64,000 nt of DNA from positions 62,001 to 126,000 of the forward strand of contig NZ_FOYH01000006.1 in the NCBI RefSeq assembly GCF_900116015.1, in the 5' to 3' direction. The notes under the pieces were generated by a model that saw only the letters and a program-made list of their open reading frames with translations, ran no database searches and was not told the DNA's origin. Source of the stretch: Enterobacter sp. kpr-6. Its GTDB lineage: Bacteria > Pseudomonadota > Gammaproteobacteria > Enterobacterales > Enterobacteriaceae. Position numbers and translations under genes: made by a program. Positions 39,914 to 48,713 of this stretch are shown piece by piece (positions within the stretch are counted from its first letter, which is position 1; every line of letters begins with the position of its first letter).

Positions 39914-41464
39914 TTAATTATTTGCCAGCCAGTTATCTACCCGTGAGCGGATCTGCCCAACCCTGACGCCGTAAATAACCTGAACTTCGTTTTGATTACG
40001 CACCACGCCATTGGCCCCGGTGCTTTTTAATAAAGCCTCATCCACTTTATCCGGGTGATGCAGTGCAACACGTAAGCGGGTAAAACAGTTATCAACTGAA
40101 ATAATATTTTCTTTGCCGCCCAGTCCTTTAATAATTTCGTCGGTGACCGCCTGTTTTTTATTACGGTAATCTTCTTTGCTGTAAAGTTTAACCTCGCCCT
40201 CATCCTCACGCCCCGGCGTTTTCAAATTCATTCGGATAACCAGGTAGCGGAAAATGGCGTAGTATGCGGCGAATTGCCCAAGCCCAATCACGACGTAAAG
40301 CGGCCAGCGGGTCAGTGAAACCGGCAGAGGTAAGTTATATATCAGGAACTCAATCAGTCCTGCCGCACCCCAGGGGCGCACGGAGAAAATATCGCAAATT
40401 GCCTGTGATGTAGCGGTCAGAACAGCGTGAATCAGCCACAGCAGCGGTGAAATAAATAGGAAGGTGAATTCAATCGGTTCCGTAATCCCTGTCAGAATAG
40501 AAGTAATAATGGCAGGCAGCAGAATGGCTTTCGCCATGATTTTCTTTTCAGGTTTCGCGGTGTGGTAGAACGCCAGCGCTGCGCCGGAAAGACCAAAAAT
40601 AGTGGTCATTCCCTGTTGAGAGAAACGCAGTGCCTCGTTCATTACCGGGGTGAGATCGGGATGGCGCATATAGGCGAGGAAAATCGCCTGAGTACCCGAC
40701 ACCGTCTGCCCGTCCACGCTCAGGGTGCCGCCAATCTGGGTTAACTGAAACGGTGACCAGACAAAATGGTGCAGGCCCGTTGGGATCAGGAATTTTTCAA
40801 AGAAGCCGTAGACAAAGACGCCCGCCACCCCTGCGTTTTTCATAAAGCCCGTTAAAGCGGCGATGCCGTGCGTCATGATGGGCCAGAACCATGTAAACGC
40901 GATGGCGTAACAGAGAATAACTGGTGTTATCACGATTAGCGTCAGTTTGGCTCCGCCGTACAGAGAGAGTGCGCCAGGCAATTCTATTTCAGAGACTTTA
41001 TTGTGTACCCATGCAATTGTGCAGCCGAGGATAATCCCTAAAAAAATACCCATATCGACAACCACAAAACCTAATATTTGCGTTTGCCCGGTACCGTAAT
41101 ATTCACCATTAACTTTTTCTGCAATACCGTTCGTATATTCCAGCCACGAATGATTTGCGCCCAGAAACATAATAAAGCTCATCACCGCGACCAGCGCGAC
41201 TTCGGTTTTTTTATCTTTCGCCAGCCCATAACTAATGCCTACGCAAAAGAGCAGACCAAGATTGCCGAATAAAGGCCAGAAGGTATCGCCGAGAAGTTTA
41301 CCAATTTGATGTAATGCACTGGTTTCAGAAATTAAGGTAGGGTTAGTAAAAACGGAACTTAATGCCAGAATTAAGCCAATAACTGGCAAAAATAATACCG
41401 CCCCGATCATTGCTCTGGAGAATCTTTGCATATCCGCCAGAATACGTTGACGTGTTATAGACAT
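39914..41464 (-). CDS. PTS EIICB of the glucose/GlvCB-MalX type
   Basis: The 516-residue permease has a membrane EIIC domain (about 1-400, with the family motif LIPTGLHHFVWSPFQ and TGITEPIEF). A linker leads to a C-terminal EIIB domain (about 430-516) with phospho-Cys in SVDNCFTRLRVAL. No EIIA is fused or adjacent, so it probably takes phosphate from Crr (EIIA-Glc). With the GH4 hydrolase downstream it forms a two-gene uptake-and-cleavage unit; no regulator gene is adjacent. Confidence 0.9.
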   Translation of the reverse strand: MSITRQRILADMQRFSRAMIGAVLFLPVIGLILALSSVFTNPTLISETSALHQIGKLLGDTFWPLFGNLGLLFCVGISYGLAKDKKTEVALVAVMSFIMFLGANHSWLEYTNGIAEKVNGEYYGTGQTQILGFVVVDMGIFLGIILGCTIAWVHNKVSEIELPGALSLYGGAKLTLIVITPVILCYAIAFTWFWPIMTHGIAALTGFMKNAGVAGVFVYGFFEKFLIPTGLHHFVWSPFQLTQIGGTLSVDGQTVSGTQAIFLAYMRHPDLTPVMNEALRFSQQGMTTIFGLSGAALAFYHTAKPEKKIMAKAILLPAIITSILTGITEPIEFTFLFISPLLWLIHAVLTATSQAICDIFSVRPWGAAGLIEFLIYNLPLPVSLTRWPLYVVIGLGQFAAYYAIFRYLVIRMNLKTPGREDEGEVKLYSKEDYRNKKQAVTDEIIKGLGGKENIISVDNCFTRLRVALHHPDKVDEALLKSTGANGVVRNQNEVQVIYGVRVGQIRSRVDNWLANN

Positions 41465-41540
41465 GGCTATCCCTCATAAAAAGAGCTGTTTTAATTATTT
41501 ATTTGTGCTTCCAACATTATTCTTATAACAAGTCCATCAG

Positions 41541-41553
41541 AGGTTGAAAACCT
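41541..41553. promoter_or_regulatory. Palindrome upstream of the EIICB gene
   Basis: AGGTTGAAAACCT has perfect 5-base arms around GAA, 77 bases upstream of the EIICB start. It could be an operator, but no cognate regulator is identified. Confidence 0.3.
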
Positions 41554-41605
41554 GTTGCGGGAAATAGGCACAAATAGCCGAGGAATGAATACCAGTTTCG
41601 TTTTG

Positions 41606-41641
41606 CGGGAGTCATACTCCCGGACCGGGCGATCCGGGAGT
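41606..41641. other. Overlapping alternative hairpins between yicH and EIICB
   Basis: CGGGAGT-cat-ACTCCCG (41606-41622) shares its second arm with ACTCCCGGA-N8-TCCGGGAGT (41616-41641), so the two stems are mutually exclusive. They lie 30 bases after the yicH stop. Neither is followed by a T-tract. Confidence 0.5.
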
Positions 41642-41670
41642 AAAACTAATAGAAAGGCGGTTGCTGTTTA

Positions 41671-43386
41671 TCAGGGAGAAGGGGTGGAAGCAGGAGCGTC
41701 TGCCTGAGCGGTGCTCACTTCCCCGCCACGCATTGTCTGGGTGACGCGCTGCTTCCGGGTATTGAGCACCTTCAACTCTCCATTTACCGTCGGTTTTAGC
41801 GGTTGATCAGCCTGCACTTTACCGGTGGCAGTAAGCTGAACATTTCCGTCACCCGATACGGGTAGCGCAGGCCAACCCCACTGTTGCAGCACGTTCAGGG
41901 GGATGCCGCGTCCGTTCAGGCTCAGATTGACCTGCCTGTCGGCCAGTTGCGACACCGTCGCCGTGGCTTCCAGGAGTCCCTGTCCGGTAAACGCGCTCAG
42001 TTCGCTGATGTTCACCGTGCTGTTGTTGGCGGCCAGGCTTAATGACGGGCGACGGACATCAACGCGATTGAAGGTTGCCGCTGCGCCGTTCAGCGTCGCG
42101 CTACCGCCCCAGACACCCCATTTGCCATCGCGCGCCAGTTGCAGATTTGCGCCATAGCCATCCAGCGCGGTGATCTGCCAGGGGAAGGTGGGATCGATAT
42201 CGATTACCAGGTTGCGGCTGGCGCTGAATTTATTCACCACCACGGCGTTCAGCCAGGCAGGGAGGTTGTCCATCCACAGTTGTTTCCAGTTCTCAGGCAG
42301 CGTGTATTCCAGCCCGGCAATCGCGGCGTCATCCAGTACCAGCGCTTTCCCGTCGCGCAACCAGTTGCCGGAGGTGCGCACCATGCCGCCCTCCCAGCGT
42401 GAGGTGAACTGACGCAGCGCAATGCCCTGCGGTGAGAACTCCGCGTTGAGAATCGGATCGAACAAATGCAGCGAGCCGTAGATGAACTCGCTGGCGTTCA
42501 TCGACAATTTACCGTCCTCGCTTTGCCAGTCTCCTTTACTGAGCGTCAGGGAGCGTACGCTCAGATCGAGGTCGGTTATCGCCCAGTCCGGACCCTGCAG
42601 GCGTGCATCGGTCACTTCCAGCCTGCCGATTTGCAGCGAAGGCAGCGTGGTCAGCGGGGCGAAGAAATCGCTCAGGGATTTATCACTTTGCAGGCGAATA
42701 TCATTCAGCCGCAGGCTGTCGACGATCCAGCCGCCGTTCCCCGTGCGCCGGGCGGTGCCGGTCAGCGAACCGCGCGCCATATCAGCCCCAATGGTGCTTA
42801 ATGTCACTTCATTGTTGTCGATACTGCCCTGAATCAGCACATTGCTGACCGGTACGCCATTAAGCGTCATCGAGCCTGCGCTCACCTGAATCTGGGCCTG
42901 ACTGCCGAGCACATTCCCGGCTTTCGGCTGCCAGGGGCTGACGCCGCCGGTAACGCGCTGCGCGCTCAGATCCCAGCCGGTGGCAGGGCTGTTAAACGCC
43001 ATATTTTTCAGCAGCAGGCGATCGGCCTGGAAAGGAAGCGGGGCGGTATTCGGCGATAAGTTCAGCGTACCGTCCTGCAAAAGAATCGTGTCGGCATGGA
43101 GCGGATCGGTGAGCTGGCGGCTGCTCAGGCCAATTTCCACCGATTTGGCATCCAGCGTGGCGGGCTGTCCTTTACGGCCAAAATTGACGTTTTTCAGTAG
43201 CAGATGGGAGGGGGAAGAGAAGCGGTGATCGACCGCCTCAAATGCCAACTGGTAGGCGGTGTTATTGGTGACCCACCAGGCGACCTGCGCCGCGCCCCAG
43301 CGCGTCTGAACCAGAAAATAACAGGCCAGAATCAGTAGCAACAGGGCGATAAGGATAAATAGCAGCAGCTTTCCAATAAGTTTCAT
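41671..43386 (-). CDS. yicH: AsmA-family envelope protein YicH
   Basis: The 571-residue protein has one N-terminal membrane anchor (LIGKLLLFILIALLLLILACYFL) and a long periplasmic AsmA/TamB-like beta-rich region ending in low-complexity STAQADAPASTPSP. AsmA-like proteins are implicated in phospholipid transport and outer-membrane homeostasis. The ATG at 43386 matches the E. coli N-terminus; an extension to 43425 is rejected. It is adjacent to xanP as in E. coli. Confidence 0.92.
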   Translation of the reverse strand: MKLIGKLLLFILIALLLLILACYFLVQTRWGAAQVAWWVTNNTAYQLAFEAVDHRFSSPSHLLLKNVNFGRKGQPATLDAKSVEIGLSSRQLTDPLHADTILLQDGTLNLSPNTAPLPFQADRLLLKNMAFNSPATGWDLSAQRVTGGVSPWQPKAGNVLGSQAQIQVSAGSMTLNGVPVSNVLIQGSIDNNEVTLSTIGADMARGSLTGTARRTGNGGWIVDSLRLNDIRLQSDKSLSDFFAPLTTLPSLQIGRLEVTDARLQGPDWAITDLDLSVRSLTLSKGDWQSEDGKLSMNASEFIYGSLHLFDPILNAEFSPQGIALRQFTSRWEGGMVRTSGNWLRDGKALVLDDAAIAGLEYTLPENWKQLWMDNLPAWLNAVVVNKFSASRNLVIDIDPTFPWQITALDGYGANLQLARDGKWGVWGGSATLNGAAATFNRVDVRRPSLSLAANNSTVNISELSAFTGQGLLEATATVSQLADRQVNLSLNGRGIPLNVLQQWGWPALPVSGDGNVQLTATGKVQADQPLKPTVNGELKVLNTRKQRVTQTMRGGEVSTAQADAPASTPSP

Positions 43387-43506
43387 GGTCTTCCATCCCA
43401 GGGAACATACAAAGAGTTTATGCACGAATTGTGCGCAATGCTCAAGGGAGGAATGGTGAATCGGTGTTACGGCGGCAGCGGAAAGGCTCCGCTGCCGGGT
43501 GGGAAC

Positions 43507-44898
43507 TTAGTTTTTCTCAGGCGGGAAAACCAGGTTCAGCACGATGGCGGTGATGCCGCCCGCGGCGATACCTGATGAGAGCAGGTTTTTCAGCCAGTCC
43601 GGAGCAAATTGCAGGATCAGCGGTTGCTGCGACACGCCCAGGCCAACGGCCAGCGACAGGGCGATGATCATAATCGCGCGGCGGTTCAGCGGCTCGCGGG
43701 AAACGATGCGCACACCGGACGCGGCGATAGTACCGAACATCACCAGCGTTGCGCCGCCCAGTACCGGCTCAGGAATGTGCTGTACAAAGCCACTCACCGC
43801 CGGGAACAGACCGAGCACGATCAGCATCAGTGCCACCACAAAGCCCACGTAACGGCTGGCCACGCCGGTCAACTGGATCACGCCGTTGTTCTGGCCAAAG
43901 CAGGAGTTCGGGAAGGTATTGAATACCGCTGAAACAAAGGAGTTCAGGCCGTTCGCCAGGACGCCGCCTTTCAGACGCTTCATGTACAGCGGGCCGGAAA
44001 CCGGTTGTTCAGAGACGTCAGATGTCGCGGTAATGTCGCCGATAGTTTCCAGTGAGGTGATCATAAACACCAGCATCAGCGGCAGAAGCAGATTCCAGTC
44101 AATGCCCAGGCCGTAATAGAGCGGGGTTGGAACCATAATCAGATCGTTGCTGGTCGGCGCGGTGTTCTGCGGCAGCATCCCCATCCACCAGGCGAGGGCG
44201 TAGCCTACCGCCATGGCGATCACCAGCGACGCCACACGCAGATACGGATTACGCTGACGGTTCAGAACGATAATCACCGCCAGCACGACACCGGCCAGCA
44301 GCAGATTTTTCGGTGCGCCAAACGTGTGATCGGCCATCGCTGCATAGCCGCCGCCGATAGACGTTAACCCTACCTGAATCAGTGACAGGCCGATAATCAT
44401 CACCACCACGCCGGAAACCAGCGGGGTGATCACCCGGCGCGCGAGGTGCAGAACGCGGGAGATCACCATTTCCGTGCAGCTTGCCAGCATCAGGGTGCCA
44501 AACAGCGCGGCCATCATCGTCGGTACGTCAGCACCGCCGGTTTTTAATGCCGTACCACCCATGATCAGCGGGGCAACAAAGTTAAAGCTGGTGCCCTGAA
44601 TCGATAACAGACCCGAGCCGACAGGTCCCCACGCTTTAATCTGAATAATCGAGGCAACGCCTGAGGCGAACAGCGACATGCTGATGATGTGCTGCGTGTC
44701 CTGTGCCGGTAAACCGAGCGCCTGGCAAATCAGCAGCGCTGGCGTGATGACCGCAACAAACATCGCCAGCAGGTGCTGACAGGCGGCAAAAAGGGTTTGC
44801 GCCAGCGGCGGACGATCTTCCAGACGGTAGATCAGTTCGCTGTTATGCAGCGGCGCAACCGGTTGCGCATTTTCTGACTCGAGGGTGTTAACGGACAT
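43507..44898 (-). CDS. xanP: Xanthine permease XanP (NCS2/NAT family)
   Basis: The 463-residue xanthine:H+ symporter is nearly identical to E. coli XanP, with about 14 membrane segments. It carries the NAT signature [17 protein letters not shown] and the substrate-site Glu/Asp region [23 protein letters not shown] 44898 starts [13 protein letters not shown] as in E. coli. A PurR-type operator overlaps its putative -35, 53-68 bases upstream, suggesting purine repression. Confidence 0.96.
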   Translation of the reverse strand: MSVNTLESENAQPVAPLHNSELIYRLEDRPPLAQTLFAACQHLLAMFVAVITPALLICQALGLPAQDTQHIISMSLFASGVASIIQIKAWGPVGSGLLSIQGTSFNFVAPLIMGGTALKTGGADVPTMMAALFGTLMLASCTEMVISRVLHLARRVITPLVSGVVVMIIGLSLIQVGLTSIGGGYAAMADHTFGAPKNLLLAGVVLAVIIVLNRQRNPYLRVASLVIAMAVGYALAWWMGMLPQNTAPTSNDLIMVPTPLYYGLGIDWNLLLPLMLVFMITSLETIGDITATSDVSEQPVSGPLYMKRLKGGVLANGLNSFVSAVFNTFPNSCFGQNNGVIQLTGVASRYVGFVVALMLIVLGLFPAVSGFVQHIPEPVLGGATLVMFGTIAASGVRIVSREPLNRRAIMIIALSLAVGLGVSQQPLILQFAPDWLKNLLSSGIAAGGITAIVLNLVFPPEKN

Positions 44899-44950
44899 CT
44901 CAGGCAATCCCATGGTGGAAAAGCGGGCATTTTATCGGACTGTTTGGTAA

Positions 44951-44966
44951 AAGCAAACGTTTGCAA
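44951..44966. promoter_or_regulatory. PurR box upstream of xanP
   Basis: AAGCAAACGTTTGCAA contains the perfect palindrome GCAAACGTTTGC, the core of the PurR operator (ACGCAAACGTTTNCNT). It abuts the predicted xanP promoter on the minus strand (TTGCTT, 16-base spacer, TAAAAT), so bound PurR would block polymerase. Confidence 0.75.
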
Positions 44967-45079
44967 TGATAAAATTTACAGAGCCGTTCCGTATCTCAAA
45001 TCGACTTCAGGAATTTGATGCAGTTACAGATGAGCGCGCGTAATAGCCGGTATATTCAGAGGGAAAACAGGGAGGTTGT

Positions 45080-45922
45080 ATGTCAGGGAAAGATAAGACA
45101 AAGGTTTTACCCGTGCATGAGCGTTGCCGGAAAATATTTGGTAACGCACAGCCCGTTAAAAACGTCTGGGAGCATGAATTTGATTACGATGATGCAAAAC
45201 TTTGTGCGCTGGCGGCCACCGACTGGCAATTGATTACCGGAGCGCAATTACGCCGTTTATACCTGCATAACCTGTCCTATAACGAACCGATGCAGCCTGA
45301 ACTTTTCCGCTATCTGTTCCCTTTATGTCTCGCGACCTGGCATGAGGAAGTCATAAAAAAAGGGCACGGTTGCACGATGGAGTTCTTTTTACACGCGCTG
45401 CGACGCCCCTTTTTGTGGCAGGAAATGATGAATTCCCGGCAGCGGCAGCACGTGAAGCGCTTTATTGTCGATACGATAATCGCGCGTATGGAGCGGGAAC
45501 GAGGGGAGCAGCCGGGTATTTCCTGGCTGCTTCTGTTAAATGAAACGGGAGGCGTCGCCCCGGTTATTGCTGATATCTGGCGGGAATGGTGGCAGCTTGA
45601 TACGCCGGGTAAGGCTGTTTGCCTGATCATTTACGCCGCGTTCCTGGTGTATCCTCCCGGCGACGTTCCCGTCTCTCCCGGAGATCGGACGTTTTTTACA
45701 GTGACGCTCTTTTATGACTTTCCCTGGCTTGCAGAAAATCTGGCCTTTTTACAGTCTGTATTAACGGTTGATTCGCTACTAACAGGAATCGAGGCGGCAG
45801 TTTCCATGCTGCACGACTGTTCTGAAGAGGCGCTGGCAAGGCGTGTCGCGCAGGATGCCCGTAACAGCAGGGAGATCATTGCCATACAGATCGAGGATTT
45901 ACTGGAGGAACTGGCCCGTTAA
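45080..45922 (+). CDS. Uncharacterised 280-residue protein in the gltS position
   Basis: I do not recognise this protein. It appears soluble and largely helical, with no signal peptide or clear membrane span. Trp/Phe/Leu-rich blocks (YDDAKLCALAATDWQLITG, FRYLFPLCLATWHEEVI, WLLLLNETGG) are visible, and the C-terminus is acidic (REIIAIQIEDLLEELAR). The ATG at 45080 follows GGGAGGTTGT. It stands alone between divergent xanP and convergent recG, where E. coli has gltS, and its base composition looks less GC-rich than its neighbours. Recent acquisition is likely; no function is proposed. Confidence 0.75.
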   Translation: MSGKDKTKVLPVHERCRKIFGNAQPVKNVWEHEFDYDDAKLCALAATDWQLITGAQLRRLYLHNLSYNEPMQPELFRYLFPLCLATWHEEVIKKGHGCTMEFFLHALRRPFLWQEMMNSRQRQHVKRFIVDTIIARMERERGEQPGISWLLLLNETGGVAPVIADIWREWWQLDTPGKAVCLIIYAAFLVYPPGDVPVSPGDRTFFTVTLFYDFPWLAENLAFLQSVLTVDSLLTGIEAAVSMLHDCSEEALARRVAQDARNSREIIAIQIEDLLEELAR

Positions 45923-45934
45923 AGCGGGACAGGG

Positions 45935-48016
45935 TCAGGCGTTGGAATAACGCTCGGTTTCCGGCATCCAGCGCTCAATCAGGGCGGCGGCCTGTTCCGG
46001 GTAGCGTTCGTGAATATGCCGGGCGAGGCGCTGAACGTCGGGGATCATCGCCTGATCGCGCAGCAAATCTGCGACTTTGAATTCGGCATTCCCCGTCTGG
46101 CGGGTGCCAAGCAGTTCGCCGGGACCGCGAATTTCGAGATCTTTCTGCGCAATCACAAAACCGTCATTGCTGTCGCGCAGGACCTGCAAACGCTTTTGCG
46201 CGGTTTTTGACAGCGGCGATTTGTATAACAGCACGCAGTGGGAGGCGACAGCGCCACGCCCGACGCGGCCCCTGAGCTGGTGGAGTTGCGCAAGGCCCAG
46301 TCGTTCGGGGTTTTCGATAATCATCAGACTGGCGTTAGGCACATCCACGCCGACCTCAATGACCGTGGTGGCGATCAGCAAATGCAGTTCACCCTGTTTG
46401 AATGCCTGCATAACTGCCTGCTTTTCAGCGGGTTTCATACGACCGTGCACCAGGCCGACGTTCAGTTCAGGCAGCGCCAGCTTTAACTCCTCCCAGGTGG
46501 CTTCGGCAGCCTGAGCTTCCAGTAAATCGGACTCTTCAATCAGCGTGCAGACCCAGTAAGCCTGCCGCCCTTCCTGCATACAGGCGTTGCGCACGCGGTC
46601 GATAATCTCGCCGCGACGCGTATCAGCAATGGCTACTGTGGTCACCGGCGTGCGTCCCGGCGGCATTTCGTCGATGACGGAAGTGTCCAGATCGGCATAA
46701 GCCGTCATCGCGAGGGTGCGCGGAATGGGCGTTGCCGTCATGATCAACTGATGGGGATGGAAACCCTGTTGCAGGCCTTTCTCCCACAGTGCCAGACGCT
46801 GATGCACGCCAAAGCGGTGCTGTTCATCAATAATCACCAGCGCCAGGCCGTTAAACTGCACCTGTTCCTGGAAAATCGCGTGGGTGCCGACAATCATCTG
46901 TACCTGGCCGCTGGCGATAGCTTCCTGTTGCGCAAGGCGCGCTTTGCCCTTTTGCTTGCCCGCCAGCCAGCCCACTTCGATACCGAGCGGCGCAAACCAG
47001 TTGCGGAAATTGCTGGCGTGCTGTTCAGCGAGCAGTTCGGTCGGGGCCATCATCGCCACCTGTTTGCCATTGGCGATGGCACGCAGCGCGGCAAGCGCCG
47101 ATACCAGCGTTTTACCGGAGCCGACGTCACCCTGCACCAGACGCATCATCGGAATATCCAGCGCCATGTCGCGCTCAATTTCCGCCACCACCCGCGCCTG
47201 TGCGCCGGTGGGCTTAAACGGCAGCGCGTTCAGAAGCTGATTTTTTAAATCATCGCGGGCGGTAAGCGGCTGCGCGTGGAAGCGCTGCGCCCCGGCACGT
47301 AACGCCAGCATACTGAGGTTGTGTGCCAGCAACTCTTCAAGGATCAAGCGGCGCTGTGCGGGATGCTGACCGCTTTCTAAATCAGCAAGCTGAAGCGTCG
47401 GCGGCGGGCGATGCAGCGTGCGCAGGGCTTCCGGCAGGCTCATCATCCCCTGAGCTAATTCAGCGGGAAGCAGTTCGGCAATGGCGCAGGTATCCAGCAG
47501 TTCAAGCGCCTGATCGGTTAGCTTGCGCAACGTGGCCTGTTTAATGCCTTCAGTGGTGGGATAAACGGGCGTCAGGGTTTCGGCAAGCGCGGGTGTGCTG
47601 AGATCGCCCTGAACGCGGTACTCCGGGTGGATCATCTCCGCGCCGTATTTGCCGCGTTTCGCTTCACCGTAAGCCAGCACGCGTTTACCCGGCGCGAGGC
47701 TGTTTTTCATTGCCGCATTGAAGTTGAAAAAACGCATGGTGAGGATGCCGCTGCCGTCGCTAATCTGGCAGGTCATCATCCGGCGGCCACCGAAGGTGAT
47801 ATTGCTGTTGAGCACCTCGCCCTCCACCGTGACATAAATGCCCGGCAGCAGGTCGCCAATAGGGTAAAGCTGGGTGCGGTCTTCGTAGCGCAGAGGCAGA
47901 TGCAGGAGCAAATCTTGCACGTTATGCAGGCCGATTTTCGCGAGCTTGCCGCTCTGACTTGCACCCACGCCGGTAAGCGAACTTAGCGGGACGGCATCCA
48001 GCAGGCGGCCACGCAT
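45935..48016 (-). CDS. recG: ATP-dependent DNA helicase RecG
   Basis: The 693-residue superfamily 2 helicase reverses stalled forks and processes R-loops. It has an N-terminal wedge/OB domain (about 1-160), Walker A RLVQGDVGSGKTLVSALAAL, the Walker B-type IIDEQHRFGVHQR, motif III TATPIPRTLAM, and the C-terminal motif VI and TRG (LHQLRGRVGRGAVASHC). Length is identical to E. coli. It lies 3 bases after trmH in the rpoZ-spoT-trmH-recG operon. Confidence 0.97.
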   Translation of the reverse strand: MRGRLLDAVPLSSLTGVGASQSGKLAKIGLHNVQDLLLHLPLRYEDRTQLYPIGDLLPGIYVTVEGEVLNSNITFGGRRMMTCQISDGSGILTMRFFNFNAAMKNSLAPGKRVLAYGEAKRGKYGAEMIHPEYRVQGDLSTPALAETLTPVYPTTEGIKQATLRKLTDQALELLDTCAIAELLPAELAQGMMSLPEALRTLHRPPPTLQLADLESGQHPAQRRLILEELLAHNLSMLALRAGAQRFHAQPLTARDDLKNQLLNALPFKPTGAQARVVAEIERDMALDIPMMRLVQGDVGSGKTLVSALAALRAIANGKQVAMMAPTELLAEQHASNFRNWFAPLGIEVGWLAGKQKGKARLAQQEAIASGQVQMIVGTHAIFQEQVQFNGLALVIIDEQHRFGVHQRLALWEKGLQQGFHPHQLIMTATPIPRTLAMTAYADLDTSVIDEMPPGRTPVTTVAIADTRRGEIIDRVRNACMQEGRQAYWVCTLIEESDLLEAQAAEATWEELKLALPELNVGLVHGRMKPAEKQAVMQAFKQGELHLLIATTVIEVGVDVPNASLMIIENPERLGLAQLHQLRGRVGRGAVASHCVLLYKSPLSKTAQKRLQVLRDSNDGFVIAQKDLEIRGPGELLGTRQTGNAEFKVADLLRDQAMIPDVQRLARHIHERYPEQAAALIERWMPETERYSNA

Positions 48017-48019
48017 AGG

Positions 48020-48709
48020 TTAATCCGTCGCCTGCATAGTGGCCCACCACGCGGCATCGGCTTCAATTTCGCCCTGCGTGTTCACGTGGGGATAAGGCAG
48101 CCCTTTGCGCTTCGCTACGTTAGCGAGCACCGGGTAACCGCCTTCAAACAGTAAGCGCTGTTGTTCTTCGTGCGGCAACATGCTGTTTTCACGCTGGTAC
48201 ATGCCTGCGTTTTGCCGCTGGCGCTGCGCTTCATACAAAATGAGCGCTGAAGCGACGGAGACGTTAAGCGACTGCACCATGCCGATCATCGGAATGATAA
48301 TGTCGCTGTCGGCAAGGTCTAACGCTTCCTGGGTGATCCCGGTTTTTTCCTGACCCATTAAAATACAGGTTGGGCGGGTGTAGTCGATCTCGCGGAAATC
48401 CACTGCTTTATCAGAAAGATGGGTCGCCAGGATCTGCATGCCCTGGCTTTTGAGGTGCGAGACGGCATCGCCGATAGCAGGATGGGTTTTGACCTGTACC
48501 CAACTGTTGCTGCCCGCCGCCGAAGAGAGCATGGTGCGCATGCGTCCCCCCGGCCAGACGGCATGCACTTCATGCACGCCTACGGCATCTGCGGTGCGGA
48601 TAATCGCCGAGACGTTATGGGGCTTATGAACCTGCTCCATGCAGACCGTCAGATCGGGCTGACGTCTGGCGAGCATTTCACAGATACGTGCATAACGCTG
48701 TGAATTCAT
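48020..48709 (-). CDS. trmH: tRNA (Gm18) 2'-O-methyltransferase TrmH
   Basis: The 229-residue SPOUT-class methyltransferase modifies G18 of tRNAs using S-adenosylmethionine. The N-terminal VHKPHNVSAIIRTADAVGV and the knot motifs LMGQEKTGIT and IPMIGMVQSLNVSVASALILYEAQRQR are diagnostic. Gene spacing is 4 bases from spoT and 3 from recG, indicating cotranscription. Confidence 0.97.
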   Translation of the reverse strand: MNSQRYARICEMLARRQPDLTVCMEQVHKPHNVSAIIRTADAVGVHEVHAVWPGGRMRTMLSSAAGSNSWVQVKTHPAIGDAVSHLKSQGMQILATHLSDKAVDFREIDYTRPTCILMGQEKTGITQEALDLADSDIIIPMIGMVQSLNVSVASALILYEAQRQRQNAGMYQRENSMLPHEEQQRLLFEGGYPVLANVAKRKGLPYPHVNTQGEIEADAAWWATMQATD

Positions 48710-48713
48710 AGGG

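Noticed and set aside
45015-45233. Alternative ORF before the orphan gene
   Set aside because: It overlaps 45080-45922 in another frame, lacks a good ribosome-binding site and resembles nothing.
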